A DNA stretch of 64,000 bases. Source: Oceanisphaera pacifica. Lineage in GTDB: Bacteria; Pseudomonadota; Gammaproteobacteria; Enterobacterales; Aeromonadaceae. Location of the stretch: the NCBI RefSeq assembly GCF_017498065.1, contig NZ_JAGDFX010000001.1, forward strand, positions 1 through 64,000, in the 5' to 3' direction. Each line of letters opens with the position of its first letter. Positions within the stretch are counted from its first letter, which is position 1. A program made the position numbers and the translations under genes. Below, piece by piece: positions 31,023-40,145 of the stretch. Below the pieces are notes generated by a model. That model saw only the letters and a list, made by a program, of their open reading frames with translations, did no database searches and had not been told where the DNA came from.

Positions 31023-31125
31023 ATCGGCTCAAGCGTAAGGGCTAGTACAGTGACTTGATAAGGACGGCGAGAGGTCATAAGCTGACACTGATCGCTTTGT
31101 TTTTGTTGAGTTAAGGAGAGTCGGT

Positions 31126-31425
31126 ATGTCTTTTCATTTAGAAAAACGGACCCTTTACACCCTGCTCGTCGATTATATGGCACAACAAGGCCAGCTTGTT
31201 GAGCAGGCGGCACAACAAAGAGCCGCCCTTGAAGATATTGAAGCCTTAATTGATTTTGCTTTATATCAAGCTGATATCGCCATTGATGCTGATGCTGCCA
31301 ATAGGATCAGCCGCGTAGGCTTAGCTTGGTTAGATTATGCCCAAGCCCACCCAGATAACCCCCAAGGCTATGCCGAGAAAGCTAAAACCACACTCGAAAG
31401 TACAGCCACACCAACACGTAAATAA
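31126..31425 (+). CDS. Small hypothetical protein (99 aa)
   Basis: A 99-residue, mostly helical, soluble protein with no signal peptide or membrane segment. I do not recognise a family. Features are an N-terminal YTLLVDYMAQQGQLVEQAAQQRAALED stretch, probably helical, and a Thr/Ser-rich C-terminal end. It is supported by a strong AAGGAG seven bases before the ATG and by codon use like its neighbours. It lies 103 bp past queG on the same strand and before the tRNA-Gly terminator. Confidence 0.6.
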   Translation: MSFHLEKRTLYTLLVDYMAQQGQLVEQAAQQRAALEDIEALIDFALYQADIAIDADAANRISRVGLAWLDYAQAHPDNPQGYAEKAKTTLESTATPTRK

Positions 31426-31583
31426 TAGTAAGCAAAAACTAACCTTTTGCCACAGCCCTCAAAAGAGCGCGCAATAGAGAGACCATTCTGAAAAGCGTTT
31501 ACTGGTAAGAGTTTGCCCATTTGAGCGAGGCGAGTCGGTATGTTCAGATAGGATACGAAACATTAATATTAAAAAGCAGGCAT

Positions 31584-31613
31584 AAAAAAACCGACCATAA
31601 GGTCGGTTTTTTT
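31584..31613 (-). terminator. Terminator of the tRNA-Gly array
   Basis: Stem AAAAAAACCGACC (31584-31596) and GGTCGGTTTTTTT (31601-31613) with loop ATAA. It lies six bases past the last tRNA on the minus strand. The T-run on the plus strand could also end transcription of the 99-residue gene. Confidence 0.88.
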
Positions 31614-31618
31614 TAATT

Positions 31619-31694
31619 TGGAGCGGGAAACGAGATTCGAACTCGCGACCCCAACCTTGGCAAGGTTGTGCTCTACCAGCTGAGCTATTCCCGC
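31619..31694 (-). tRNA. tRNA-Gly (GCC), copy nearest the terminator
   Basis: 76 nucleotides including an encoded CCA. The minus strand begins GCGGGAATAGCTCAGCTGGT, has the anticodon loop TTGCCAA (anticodon GCC) and GGTTCGAA-like T arm GAGTTCGAATCTC. It closely matches E. coli glyV/X/Y, which sit at the same place next to queG and orn. Confidence 0.97.
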
Positions 31695-31744
31695 AATACT
31701 TTTCTTTTAAACACAAGTCTGGTTAACTCATGTTTTTTTCAATT

Positions 31745-31820
31745 TGGAGCGGGAAACGAGATTCGAACTCGCGACCCCAACCTTGGCAAGGTTGTGCTCT
31801 ACCAGCTGAGCTATTCCCGC
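31745..31820 (-). tRNA. tRNA-Gly (GCC)
   Basis: 76 nucleotides including CCA, identical in sequence to the copy at 31619-31694. The anticodon is GCC. Confidence 0.97.
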
Positions 31821-31871
31821 ATGTAAACTGGTTGTCCGCTTTTGGGGTCGCGGCGACCCTCTTCAGCTTCA

Positions 31872-31906
31872 GCAAGGTTGTGCTCTACCAGCTGAGCTAT
31901 TCCCGC
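31872..31906 (-). pseudogene. Truncated tRNA-Gly (5' half only)
   Basis: 35 nucleotides on the minus strand are identical to the first 35 of the neighbouring tRNA-Gly genes, from the acceptor 5' strand through the D arm to TTGC in the anticodon loop. The 3' half is replaced by TGAAGCTGAAGAGGGTCGCC and CGCGACCCC, which forms its own hairpin. It cannot fold as a tRNA. Spacing in the array suggests it is the remains of a fifth gene. Confidence 0.85.
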
Positions 31907-31960
31907 GTTTTATATTTTTACTACTTTACAATACCGCTCTGGTAGCGTTATTGCTTAATT

Positions 31961-32036
31961 TGGAGCGGGAAACGAGATTCGAACTCGCGACCCCAACCTT
32001 GGCAAGGTTGTGCTCTACCAGCTGAGCTATTCCCGC
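31961..32036 (-). tRNA. tRNA-Gly (GCC)
   Basis: 76 nucleotides including CCA, identical to the other full copies. Together with its spacer (CTACTTTACAATACCGCTCT and following bases) it forms a unit of 130 bp that is repeated at 32091. Confidence 0.97.
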
Positions 32037-32090
32037 ATTTTAATTTCTTACTACTTTACAATACCGCTCTGGTAGCGTTACTGATTAATT

Positions 32091-32166
32091 TGGAGCGGGA
32101 AACGAGATTCGAACTCGCGACCCCAACCTTGGCAAGGTTGTGCTCTACCAGCTGAGCTATTCCCGC
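32091..32166 (-). tRNA. tRNA-Gly (GCC), promoter-proximal copy
   Basis: 76 nucleotides including CCA, identical to the other full copies, and the first in the transcription unit. The promoter lies about 96 bp upstream. Confidence 0.97.
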
Positions 32167-32261
32167 AGGGTCTTACTAATTTCATCTCACATAATCTGCA
32201 TGAGATTATTTTGCTTCGCTAGCCAGCGGTTTTGGTTATTACCAGTGGCTACGGGATGCGA

Positions 32262-32289
32262 ATTATACGAGGAGAATCCTTGAATGCAA
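32262..32289 (-). promoter_or_regulatory. Predicted promoter of the tRNA-Gly array
   Basis: The minus strand has TTGCAT (32284-32289), a 16-base spacer and TATAAT (32262-32267), then TCGCATCCCG, a GC-rich discriminator as in stable-RNA promoters. Confidence 0.72.
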
Positions 32290-32374
32290 GACCTTTTTTA
32301 CTCTAGCCGACTACCTGGCCACTTTTTGGCTACTTTCTCGGCAAATATGCTTACACTGCGTAAAAAATAGCCAT

Positions 32375-32920
32375 TTATATCTTAAATACGCTCTTACGGT
32401 AAAACTGCAGCTCCGCAATGGACTCACGAATATCATCTAATGCCTGATGACTGCCCTTTTTAGTAAACTGCTCTAATAACTCTGGCTGCCAGCGGCGCAC
32501 TAGCTCTTTAATGGTGCTCACATCTATGCTGCGATAATGAAAAAAAGCCTCCAGCTCTGGCATATGACGCGCTAAAAAGCGGCGGTCTTGGCCAATAGTG
32601 TTGCCGCATAGAGGAGAAGTCTGCTCTGGCACCCACTGGCGTAAAAACGCAAGTGTTTGGCTAATGGCTTCTGCTTCGCATATTTGGCTTTTTTTAATAC
32701 GCGCCACCAAGCCTGACCCAGTATGAGTGCGCACATTCCAATCATCCATTTTGGCTAATTCAGCCTCATTTTGATAAATAGCCAACACCGGACCTTCTGC
32801 CAATATATTCAATTCTTTATCAGTAATAATACTGGCGATTTCGATGATCTTATGTTCATCCGGCTCTAATCCGGTCATTTCTAGATCAATCCAGACCAAG
32901 TTTTCTGCATGTACGCTCAT
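32375..32920 (-). CDS. orn: Oligoribonuclease
   Basis: A 181-residue 3'-to-5' exoribonuclease of the DEDDh class that degrades very short RNAs and pGpG. The exonuclease motifs are WIDLEMTGL near the N-terminus, [12 protein letters not shown] in the middle, and [11 protein letters not shown] at the end. The ATG at 32920 gives [12 protein letters not shown], aligned with and equal in length to E. coli Orn; the longer frame would need a TTG. It is divergent from rsgA, as in E. coli. Confidence 0.97.
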   Translation of the reverse strand: MSVHAENLVWIDLEMTGLEPDEHKIIEIASIITDKELNILAEGPVLAIYQNEAELAKMDDWNVRTHTGSGLVARIKKSQICEAEAISQTLAFLRQWVPEQTSPLCGNTIGQDRRFLARHMPELEAFFHYRSIDVSTIKELVRRWQPELLEQFTKKGSHQALDDIRESIAELQFYRKSVFKI

Positions 32921-33009
32921 ATTATCTCGCAAAGCTCAGTGGCAATAAGGACAAGTTGAAACAGGAAAGTGTATCATAGCCACTAATAAATGCAGATTTA
33001 GGGAATGTT

Positions 33010-34047
33010 ATGGCCAAGAGAAAAAAGCTCAACAAAGGTCAGTCGCGCCGAGTCAGTGACAATCACAACCGCCGCCTAAAACGTAATGCAGCCGACACCA
33101 TAGACGATAGTCAACTAGGCCCGCAGCAAGAAGGGCTAGTGATCAGTCGGTTTGGCCAGCATGCAGACATTGAAGATAGCGAACAACAAATCCACCGCTG
33201 TAACCTAAGGCGCACCTTAGGTTCACTGGTAACGGGCGATAAAGTCGCTTGGCGACCAGGCCTAGACACCACGCAAGGCATTAGTGGTGTGGTAGAAGCT
33301 GTGCACCCGCGCACCACAGTGCTGACCCGCCCAGACTTTTACGACGGCGTTAAGCCGGTGGCGGCTAATATTGATCAAATTGTTTTAGTGTCTTCTGTGT
33401 TGCCTGAGCTGAGCTGCCATATCATTGATCGTTATTTAGTGGCAGCTGAAGATGTCGATATGCCGCCCATGATAGTGCTAAATAAAGTTGATCTACTCAA
33501 TGATGAGCAACGCACACAGGCCGACAGCCAGCTACAGCGCTACCGTGATATTGGTTATCAAGTTTTGTATGTCAGCTGCGATACCGGTGAAGGAGTGGCG
33601 CAATTAAAACAAGCTCTTAAAGATCACACCAGCATCTTTGTTGGCCAGTCTGGCGTGGGCAAGTCATCCATAGTGAATGCGGTGATGCCAGAAGTGGCGG
33701 CTATTACCGGTGCCGTATCTGATAATTCAGGGCTGGGGCAGCACACCACTACCACGGCTCGGCTATACCATTTTCCCTCAGGTGGCTCATTAGTAGACTC
33801 ACCGGGAATTCGTGAATTTTCACTTTGGCACTTAGCGCCCGAACGCGTCGCTTGGTGTTTTCGTGAATTTAGAGAATACTTAGGCGGCTGTCGCTTTCGC
33901 GATTGTAAACATGGCGCAGACCCCGGTTGCCTATTACAACAGGCCAAAGACGAGGGCAAGATTCACCCTGAACGGCTAGAGAGCTACCATAAAATTATGG
34001 CGGCCATGGCAGATAAGCCTACTCGTCATCACCCTAATTCGCTTTAA
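33010..34047 (+). CDS. rsgA: Small-subunit ribosome biogenesis GTPase RsgA
   Basis: A 345-residue circularly permuted GTPase that checks late 30S assembly. A basic N-terminal tail ([13 protein letters not shown]) and an OB-fold come first. The permuted GTPase follows, with NKVDLL (G4) preceding GQSGVGKSS (G1) and VDSPGIREF (G3). The C-terminal zinc motif is [14 protein letters not shown]. It sits between orn and psd, the enteric arrangement. Confidence 0.97.
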   Translation: MAKRKKLNKGQSRRVSDNHNRRLKRNAADTIDDSQLGPQQEGLVISRFGQHADIEDSEQQIHRCNLRRTLGSLVTGDKVAWRPGLDTTQGISGVVEAVHPRTTVLTRPDFYDGVKPVAANIDQIVLVSSVLPELSCHIIDRYLVAAEDVDMPPMIVLNKVDLLNDEQRTQADSQLQRYRDIGYQVLYVSCDTGEGVAQLKQALKDHTSIFVGQSGVGKSSIVNAVMPEVAAITGAVSDNSGLGQHTTTTARLYHFPSGGSLVDSPGIREFSLWHLAPERVAWCFREFREYLGGCRFRDCKHGADPGCLLQQAKDEGKIHPERLESYHKIMAAMADKPTRHHPNSL

Positions 34048-34098
34048 TTTGGCTCACCCTAATACTAACAATAAAATAGAGATCTTGGACGCATATCA

Positions 34099-34959
34099 AT
34101 GACCGACAATTTGAAAATTTTACTGCAATATTTACTACCCAAACATTTGGTGTCTCGTTTAATCGGACGTTTGGCAGCCAAAGAAGGCGGGCGCCTTCCA
34201 CAATGGCTAATCGAGCGTTTTATTCGCCAATATAAGGTCGATATGAGTGAAGCCTTACACGAAAACCCCGCAGACTACCCAAGCTTTAATGCCTTTTTTA
34301 CTCGCGCTTTAAAGCCCGACGCTCGCCCAGTGGTCGCCGACGAGCAAACACTTGCGATGCCAGTAGACGGGGCCATCAGCCAGCTGGCGCCCATTATGCA
34401 AGGCCGCATCATTCAGGCCAAAGGCCACGACTACAGTGCTCGTGCATTACTGGGCGGCGACAAAACACTCGCAGCCCCCTTTATGGGCGGCGACTTTGCC
34501 ACCATTTATTTGGCTCCTAAAGATTATCACCGTATTCATATGCCCATAGCTGGCGTATTAAAAACCATGATTTATGTGCCTGGCGACTTGTTTTCAGTCA
34601 ACCCGCTTACTGCTTCTCGTGTGCCCGAGCTATTTGCCCGCAACGAACGTGTAGTCTGTATTTTTGACACCGCCGCCGGTCCTATGTCGTTGGTATTAGT
34701 GGGTGCAACCATAGTAGCCAGCATAGAAACCGTGTGGGCAGGCACAGTCACTCCTCCTGCAGGTAAGCGTATTCAGCGTTGGGATTATGAGCCTGAAACC
34801 GCTCCGCGTTTTGAAAAAGGTGATGAAATGGGCCGCTTTAAATTAGGCAGTACTGTGGTTTGTTTGTTTGCCCCCAACAGCGTTACACTGCCAGCAGATT
34901 TATTGCCTGGCACCCCAACACGTATGGGAAGTGCGTTTGGTCATATTAACCCGCATTAA
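34099..34959 (+). CDS. psd: Phosphatidylserine decarboxylase proenzyme
   Basis: A 286-residue proenzyme that makes phosphatidylethanolamine at the inner membrane. The LGST self-cleavage site (Gly250-Ser251) near the C-terminus would yield a large beta chain and a small alpha chain carrying the pyruvoyl group. The His in the [10 protein letters not shown] motif, which is the expected decarboxylation/cleavage residue, is present. It is somewhat shorter than E. coli Psd (322) at the ends. It is followed by mscM, as in E. coli. Confidence 0.97.
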   Translation: MTDNLKILLQYLLPKHLVSRLIGRLAAKEGGRLPQWLIERFIRQYKVDMSEALHENPADYPSFNAFFTRALKPDARPVVADEQTLAMPVDGAISQLAPIMQGRIIQAKGHDYSARALLGGDKTLAAPFMGGDFATIYLAPKDYHRIHMPIAGVLKTMIYVPGDLFSVNPLTASRVPELFARNERVVCIFDTAAGPMSLVLVGATIVASIETVWAGTVTPPAGKRIQRWDYEPETAPRFEKGDEMGRFKLGSTVVCLFAPNSVTLPADLLPGTPTRMGSAFGHINPH

Positions 34960-35020
34960 TGCAATGACTCGCGGCTACACAATAGCCGCGACTGACTGCT
35001 ACTTATATTGAGAGCCTGCC

Positions 35021-38000
35021 GTGTTTGCGCCTATTCTGTTGTTGCTCGCCCTACTCTTTCCTAGCCCATTACTCGCCAACCTCAGTGTGGACGAGATTGA
35101 AACTCGGTTAAGTGAAGTCCCTGAGGGCGAGCAAGCCGAGTTAAAAAAACTCCGTGAAGACTACAACCAAGCCTTACAGCTGGCTCGCGAGGGTGTGCGC
35201 TATAAAGAACAAGCTGCTCGCTTTAAAGCCTTTATGGATAATTATCCGGCTGAAATAGAAAAGCTAGAACAACAACAAGCTAACCTCCGTCCACCTAACT
35301 TAGATTATATTACTGAGCTAAACGAAGATGGTATTCAGCAGGCTCTAGTAGAAGCGCAAGCACAGCGCTTAGGATTAAGACGACAACGCGAAGAGCTGAC
35401 CAATTCGCTTAACTTACAAGAACTAAGCGACGGTGGTTTACATGATTTACTCGATACGCTGCGCCAAGAGTTACGTAACACCCAACAATCACTCGACAGA
35501 TTACAACTTAGCGAAACCCGTACTCGTCAAGAAAATGCGGTACGCACTCTTATTCTCGCTCGCGAGCAAAGCCTACAATACCGTATTCAAGCCCTAGAGC
35601 TTGAACAACTCTCTGCAGGCAATAAAGACAGCATTAACCGTATTAAGCTTGCGATATTACAGCAACAAATAACCCATATAGATGCCACTATTGAGGCACT
35701 ACAAAATAGACAAAACGACTTACGAAGAGCCAATACTGAGGCCACCATTGCCGAAAGTGAGCGCCTACTCAACCAGGTTGAATCTGATTTTACCTTGCTC
35801 GTTGAGTTGCAAACAGCAAACCAGCGCTTGTCTGCGCAACTAAGCAAAAAAAGCCGAGAAGTAGAAGCCTTACAGCTTGAGCATCAAAAAGTGGAGCGCA
35901 CCGCCTCAGAGCTTGCCGACATGCAAATGAGCCTAAAGGAGCAACTTGAGTGGCTACAAGTTAGTCGTGGCTTTGGCGAGAATTTACGTAGCCGATTAAG
36001 TAAATTGCCCGCCATCTATTCGTTAAAGCAACTTGAAGCGCAAATTGTGCAAAGCCGAGTCGATAAATACGATTATCAAGAATCGCTTAGCAATTTAAAA
36101 AACGGTCATTATCGCACTGAATTATTACTCAGCGATAAAGCACAAGGCATTACTGATTTACAACGTTTACACCTAGGTGAGCTACTGGCCACACAACAAC
36201 GGCTGCTTACACAGTTAGTCAGTGCCCTTGATAATCAAATACACGAACAAACGCGATTAAAAGTCGCCTACAACCGTCAAAATAATCAGTTGCAAGAAAT
36301 ACATACTTTGACTGATGAGCGGCTATTTTGGCTACCTGACCTTAGGCCCATAGGAGGCCAGTACCCAAGCGCATTAGCCGATACCGCCAGCTGGTTGTTT
36401 AACTTATCGACCTGGACTGCGCTATCACAAACATTGCTACAACAAAATACTACCAGCTTAGCGTTATACGGCTTCAGCTCTGCGTTAATTATTTATCTAT
36501 GGCTATTAAGTCGGCGCACCTTACACCGCTATTTAGACAGAATCAGTGCCCATATTGGTAAGGTGACACAAGACAGGTATGACTACACCTTTAACACCCT
36601 AGTGTTGAGCATATTAACGGCACTGCCTTTACCCGCATTGCTTTCTTTGTTTAGTAATACATTGGATTCACCTTGGGCGCCGCCTATGGTGACAGCGCTT
36701 GCTCATAGTTTAAAACAACTGATGCTACCGGTCTTTATTTTGCAAGTGGCGGGTAATTTAATGATGAGTAAAGGGCTCTTAATTGCACATTTTAACTTGC
36801 CTCACGATCAGGTTAGGCGTATCTGGCGACAGTTTCGTAACCTAATGCTGCTATTAATTCCCGCATTATTAGCCTTTTACTTAGTACGAGACTATAGAGA
36901 GTTCTCTTTATACGACACCCTAGGCCGCTTAAGCTTTATGGCTATTGGTTTATTCACCAGCGTATTTTGTTGGCGCATGTATCGAGAAGACTTACCTTTG
37001 CTGGTCTCTCCTCCTCGCCAAGACCGCTTAACCCTAGTCAATCATTTGTTATGGGCTATCTTAATTCTTGCTCCTCTAGTTGCACTAGTTGCCACCTCAA
37101 TGGGCTACCTCTATACCGCCCATACTTTACTGCGCCAACTGGAAGTCTCGGTGCTCGTCGGTATGGGTTTTTTAATGTTCTATTATATGGTGCGTCGCTG
37201 GATGCTGATACAGCGCCGTCGCTTAGCCTTTGAGAGAGCCAAAGCAAAGCGCGCAGACATTCTCGCCCAGCGTAAAGAAAAAGGGGATGACACCACAGAC
37301 ACCCATACCAACCCTGAAGCGGAAGCGGCGGCAGTGGCCGAGGTCGATCTGGATACCATTAGCGCCCAATCTCTTGGTTTATTGCGCTCCGCTCTTATGC
37401 TGGGTTATTTATTAAGCTTGATGCTGCTGTGGTCAGAAATTAACAATGCTTTTAGCTTTCTCGATAGCATAGAAGTATGGCGAGTATCTAGCTCATTGGC
37501 TGGCGAAGACGCGCTATTACCTATTTCACTTAAAGATATGGTGATTGCCCTTTTTGTAGTCATACTCACTTGGATCACTGCCCGCAACCTACCCGGCTTA
37601 ATGGAATTAAGTGTCTTACAACATTTAGACTTATCGCCCGGCACCGGCTTTGCCATTACCACACTGTCTAAATATATCGTATTGATCATCGGGGCTTTTA
37701 CCACCTTTGCTATGCTGGGCATCGACTGGTCTAAAACCCAATGGCTGGTGGCGGCACTTTCGGTGGGGCTGGGTTTTGGCTTACAAGAAATTTTTGCCAA
37801 CTTCGTTTCAGGGTTAATAATCTTATTTGAAAAACCAATCCGCATTGGCGATACAGTGACCATTCGCGAGCTAACTGGCACCATTTCTAAAATAAAAACC
37901 CGTGCTACCACCATAGTCGACTGGGATAGACGCGAAATTATTGTGCCTAATAAAGCCTTTATTACTGAGCAATTTGTTAACTGGTCTTTGTCTGACGCCA

Positions 38001-38359
38001 TAACACGGGTACGACTTATGGTGCGAGTGCGCCTCGATGCCGATATTGAGTTGGTACAGCGCATTACCTACGAAGCCATTGCTGAGTGCAGCCATATTTT
38101 GGATACCCCTGCCCCTGAAGTCTTTTTAGTGGAGCTAACCGATTCGGCATTGGTCTATGAGGTGCGTGTTTATGTAGAAGACATGAGCTATCGCATGCCC
38201 ATGACTCATGATTTACATAATCTATTATTAACCCGACTGCGCGAGCACGACATTAAAATCCCCCATCAACAGGTGGATATTCGGCTACTCGGCCAGCAAC
38301 CACTCGCGACTATGCAAGAGAAAGTACAAGGTGTTCAGCATCCAACACCCAGCATTTAG
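35021..38359 (+). CDS. mscM: Mechanosensitive channel of the MscM/MscK type
   Basis: A 1112-residue protein starting with GTG, near the length of E. coli MscM (YjeP, 1107). A signal peptide (to about LLAN) leads into a long periplasmic coiled-coil region rich in Gln, Glu and Leu (about residues 25-430). Multiple membrane segments fill about 460-900. The C-terminal MscS-like core has GLGFGLQEIFANFVSG in the pore helix and FEKPIRIGDTVTI in the beta domain. It would open under membrane tension to release solutes. The position after psd supports MscM rather than MscK. Confidence 0.93.
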   Translation: MFAPILLLLALLFPSPLLANLSVDEIETRLSEVPEGEQAELKKLREDYNQALQLAREGVRYKEQAARFKAFMDNYPAEIEKLEQQQANLRPPNLDYITELNEDGIQQALVEAQAQRLGLRRQREELTNSLNLQELSDGGLHDLLDTLRQELRNTQQSLDRLQLSETRTRQENAVRTLILAREQSLQYRIQALELEQLSAGNKDSINRIKLAILQQQITHIDATIEALQNRQNDLRRANTEATIAESERLLNQVESDFTLLVELQTANQRLSAQLSKKSREVEALQLEHQKVERTASELADMQMSLKEQLEWLQVSRGFGENLRSRLSKLPAIYSLKQLEAQIVQSRVDKYDYQESLSNLKNGHYRTELLLSDKAQGITDLQRLHLGELLATQQRLLTQLVSALDNQIHEQTRLKVAYNRQNNQLQEIHTLTDERLFWLPDLRPIGGQYPSALADTASWLFNLSTWTALSQTLLQQNTTSLALYGFSSALIIYLWLLSRRTLHRYLDRISAHIGKVTQDRYDYTFNTLVLSILTALPLPALLSLFSNTLDSPWAPPMVTALAHSLKQLMLPVFILQVAGNLMMSKGLLIAHFNLPHDQVRRIWRQFRNLMLLLIPALLAFYLVRDYREFSLYDTLGRLSFMAIGLFTSVFCWRMYREDLPLLVSPPRQDRLTLVNHLLWAILILAPLVALVATSMGYLYTAHTLLRQLEVSVLVGMGFLMFYYMVRRWMLIQRRRLAFERAKAKRADILAQRKEKGDDTTDTHTNPEAEAAAVAEVDLDTISAQSLGLLRSALMLGYLLSLMLLWSEINNAFSFLDSIEVWRVSSSLAGEDALLPISLKDMVIALFVVILTWITARNLPGLMELSVLQHLDLSPGTGFAITTLSKYIVLIIGAFTTFAMLGIDWSKTQWLVAALSVGLGFGLQEIFANFVSGLIILFEKPIRIGDTVTIRELTGTISKIKTRATTIVDWDRREIIVPNKAFITEQFVNWSLSDAITRVRLMVRVRLDADIELVQRITYEAIAECSHILDTPAPEVFLVELTDSALVYEVRVYVEDMSYRMPMTHDLHNLLLTRLREHDIKIPHQQVDIRLLGQQPLATMQEKVQGVQHPTPSI

Positions 38360-38378
38360 TACAAAGTAAGTGCTGCGC

Positions 38379-39353
38379 TTAAGCTCGAGTGACCGGAAAG
38401 GCAATCACATCCGCTAATTGTTCCGCACCTGAGGCCAACATCAACAAACGATCAATGCCTAAAGCGACCCCAGCGCAATCGGGCAAGCCTTGAGTTAATG
38501 CCGCCAATAAATACTCATCAATCGGTCGCGTAGCTAACCCTCTGGCTTGGCGTGCTTGATTATCTTGCTCAAAGCGCGCGCGCTGCTCTTTGGCATCACT
38601 TAGCTCATTAAAACCATTGGCCAACTCTATGCCTTTAAAATACACCTCAAAACGCTCGGCGACTCGTGCATCATGTGGGCTAATACGGGCTAATGCCGCT
38701 TGGCTGGCAGGAAAATTATACACAAAGCAGGGGCTACTTTGACCAATATGGTGCTCAACGCCTAAGGCAAATAATAACTGTAAAATAGTATCGCGATCAG
38801 CTTCTTGCGCCAATAAATCATCGGCACCTAAACCGCTCCCTGCATGGCGCAATGCATCGAGTGAGGCTGTGAGCGGACACACACCTAACACCTCAATAAA
38901 TACATCTTGATAGGTAATGCGGCTCGGGGCTTGTGTATTAAGTACTAGCGTGAGCAAATCGGCCATTTCATCCATCAACTGATGGTGATCAAAACCGGGC
39001 CTATACCACTCAAGCATGGTGAACTCAGGGTTATGTAAGCGCCCCGCCTCTTCATTACGATAAGCTTTGCAAATTTGATAAATAGCACCATAACCTGCCG
39101 CAAGCATGCGCTTCATGTGGAATTCTGGTGAGGTTTGCAAATACAAATCAAGCCCTTTGGCCATGCCAGGGCCAACAAAGTGCGTTTGAAAATTATCTAA
39201 ATGCACATCGGTCACACCGGCACTGGCCATGGTGGGGGTATCGACTTCTAATACTTGGCGCTGTGCAAAAAAGTGGCGAATAAGCGCTAATAACTGGGCG
39301 CGTTTTTGTAACAGCAAAAGCGAAGCCGTTGGCTGCCAAGCAGGTGAGTTCAT
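38379..39353 (-). CDS. epmA: EF-P lysine ligase EpmA (GenX/PoxA)
   Basis: A 324-residue paralogue of the lysyl-tRNA synthetase catalytic core without the anticodon-binding domain. It activates (R)-beta-lysine and attaches it to EF-P. Class II motifs are visible: AYRNEEAGR (motif 2), and [10 protein letters not shown] (motif 3), with [10 protein letters not shown] and [10 protein letters not shown] chose the third ATG of the open frame (39353), which gives nearly the E. coli length (325) and has GGGGA about nine bases upstream; 39362 is also possible. It converges on mscM across 19 bases. Confidence 0.95.
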   Translation of the reverse strand: MNSPAWQPTASLLLLQKRAQLLALIRHFFAQRQVLEVDTPTMASAGVTDVHLDNFQTHFVGPGMAKGLDLYLQTSPEFHMKRMLAAGYGAIYQICKAYRNEEAGRLHNPEFTMLEWYRPGFDHHQLMDEMADLLTLVLNTQAPSRITYQDVFIEVLGVCPLTASLDALRHAGSGLGADDLLAQEADRDTILQLLFALGVEHHIGQSSPCFVYNFPASQAALARISPHDARVAERFEVYFKGIELANGFNELSDAKEQRARFEQDNQARQARGLATRPIDEYLLAALTQGLPDCAGVALGIDRLLMLASGAEQLADVIAFPVTRA

Positions 39354-39493
39354 GGTGTTCATCCCCAAAAATAGGGGCATATTACGCTTAACTCGCCATT
39401 AAGTGAACGAACCATCAGACGAAGAAAAGTCGTAACGTCATAAGCTGCCCGCTTATATCTCAAACGCTGAGTGTTTCTCTGCGACTAACAGGC

Positions 39494-39916
39494 TTAAAGC
39501 TTACCGCTGTCCGAAAGAATGCCTTTTAATTCTACTTGGTTGCCTTCTGGATCATAAAGATACAACGACAAGCCCTCGCCTTGTGCACCATAGCGCATAA
39601 CTGGCTTTTCGCAGATCACACCATTTTTTTTCAAATGAGCTCTTAGGGCATCTGGCTGAAAAGGATCGATAAGCAGGCAAAAATGATCGAGGTTAGCTTT
39701 ACATTGCTCAGCCGGATCGCCATCGCCACCTAATGGGCCGTTAATATCCACCAAGTCGATCAGTTGCGCCCCTGCGCGTAATTGATACAAACCAATGTCT
39801 GACTTTTCTCGCTCTAGTTGGCAACCTAGTACACGACAATAAAAATCTAACATCCGCTCTGGATTACGTACTCTTAATACTAAATGGTCTAAACCTATAA
39901 CAGTAAATAATGCCAT
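39494..39916 (-). CDS. VOC-family (glyoxalase/dioxygenase-like) protein
   Basis: A 140-residue vicinal-oxygen-chelate fold protein. It has GLDHLVLRVRNPERMLDFYC at the start, with a likely metal His, a second beta-alpha-beta half containing NLDHFCLLIDP, and YDPEGNQVELKG near the end with a likely metal Glu. The family includes glyoxalase I, bleomycin-resistance proteins and extradiol dioxygenases. The substrate cannot be told from sequence. It is a single gene, not coupled to a neighbour. Confidence 0.85.
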   Translation of the reverse strand: MALFTVIGLDHLVLRVRNPERMLDFYCRVLGCQLEREKSDIGLYQLRAGAQLIDLVDINGPLGGDGDPAEQCKANLDHFCLLIDPFQPDALRAHLKKNGVICEKPVMRYGAQGEGLSLYLYDPEGNQVELKGILSDSGKL

Positions 39917-40049
39917 TGGTCTTTCTCCCTAACACCAAACTCAACCCTAGCATGACTGAACATTGTACAAAATAACAGCAAAAGTCCCCTTGCTTAGCGC
40001 TTAGTTGTTAAATAACTGTCATTATTTCCTGATTAATAGGTCAAGATAG

Positions 40050-40077
40050 TTGCAAAAAAATTTCAAAAACCTAGAAT
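40050..40077 (+). promoter_or_regulatory. Predicted guaC promoter
   Basis: TTGCAA (40050-40055) and TAGAAT (40072-40077) with a 16-base spacer. The predicted start, near 40084, falls at the base of the hairpin at 40082-40115, so the terminator-like stem would be at the very 5' end of the transcript. Confidence 0.55.
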
Positions 40078-40081
40078 GCTG

Positions 40082-40115
40082 AAAACCGAGGGCCTAAGAA
40101 ACCCTCGGTTTTTTT
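40082..40115 (+). terminator. Terminator-like hairpin in the guaC leader
   Basis: Stem AAAACCGAGGG (40082-40092) and CCCTCGGTTTT (40102-40112), a nine-base loop and seven T residues. It stands 30 bases before the guaC ATG, and no gene on the plus strand ends upstream of it. It is therefore either an attenuator or the end of a very short RNA. Confidence 0.75.
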
Positions 40116-40145
40116 GTGCCTGTCACTTACTGAGGTAATACCATA

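Noticed and set aside
31730-31945. 71-residue open frame on the plus strand across tRNA-Gly
   Set aside because: It is the antisense translation of tRNA-Gly (SGKRDSNSRP), a known false protein.
37405-38064. 219-residue open frame antisense to mscM
   Set aside because: It is the shadow of the conserved MscS domain on the other strand; composition is Ser/Thr/Lys-rich without a start signal.
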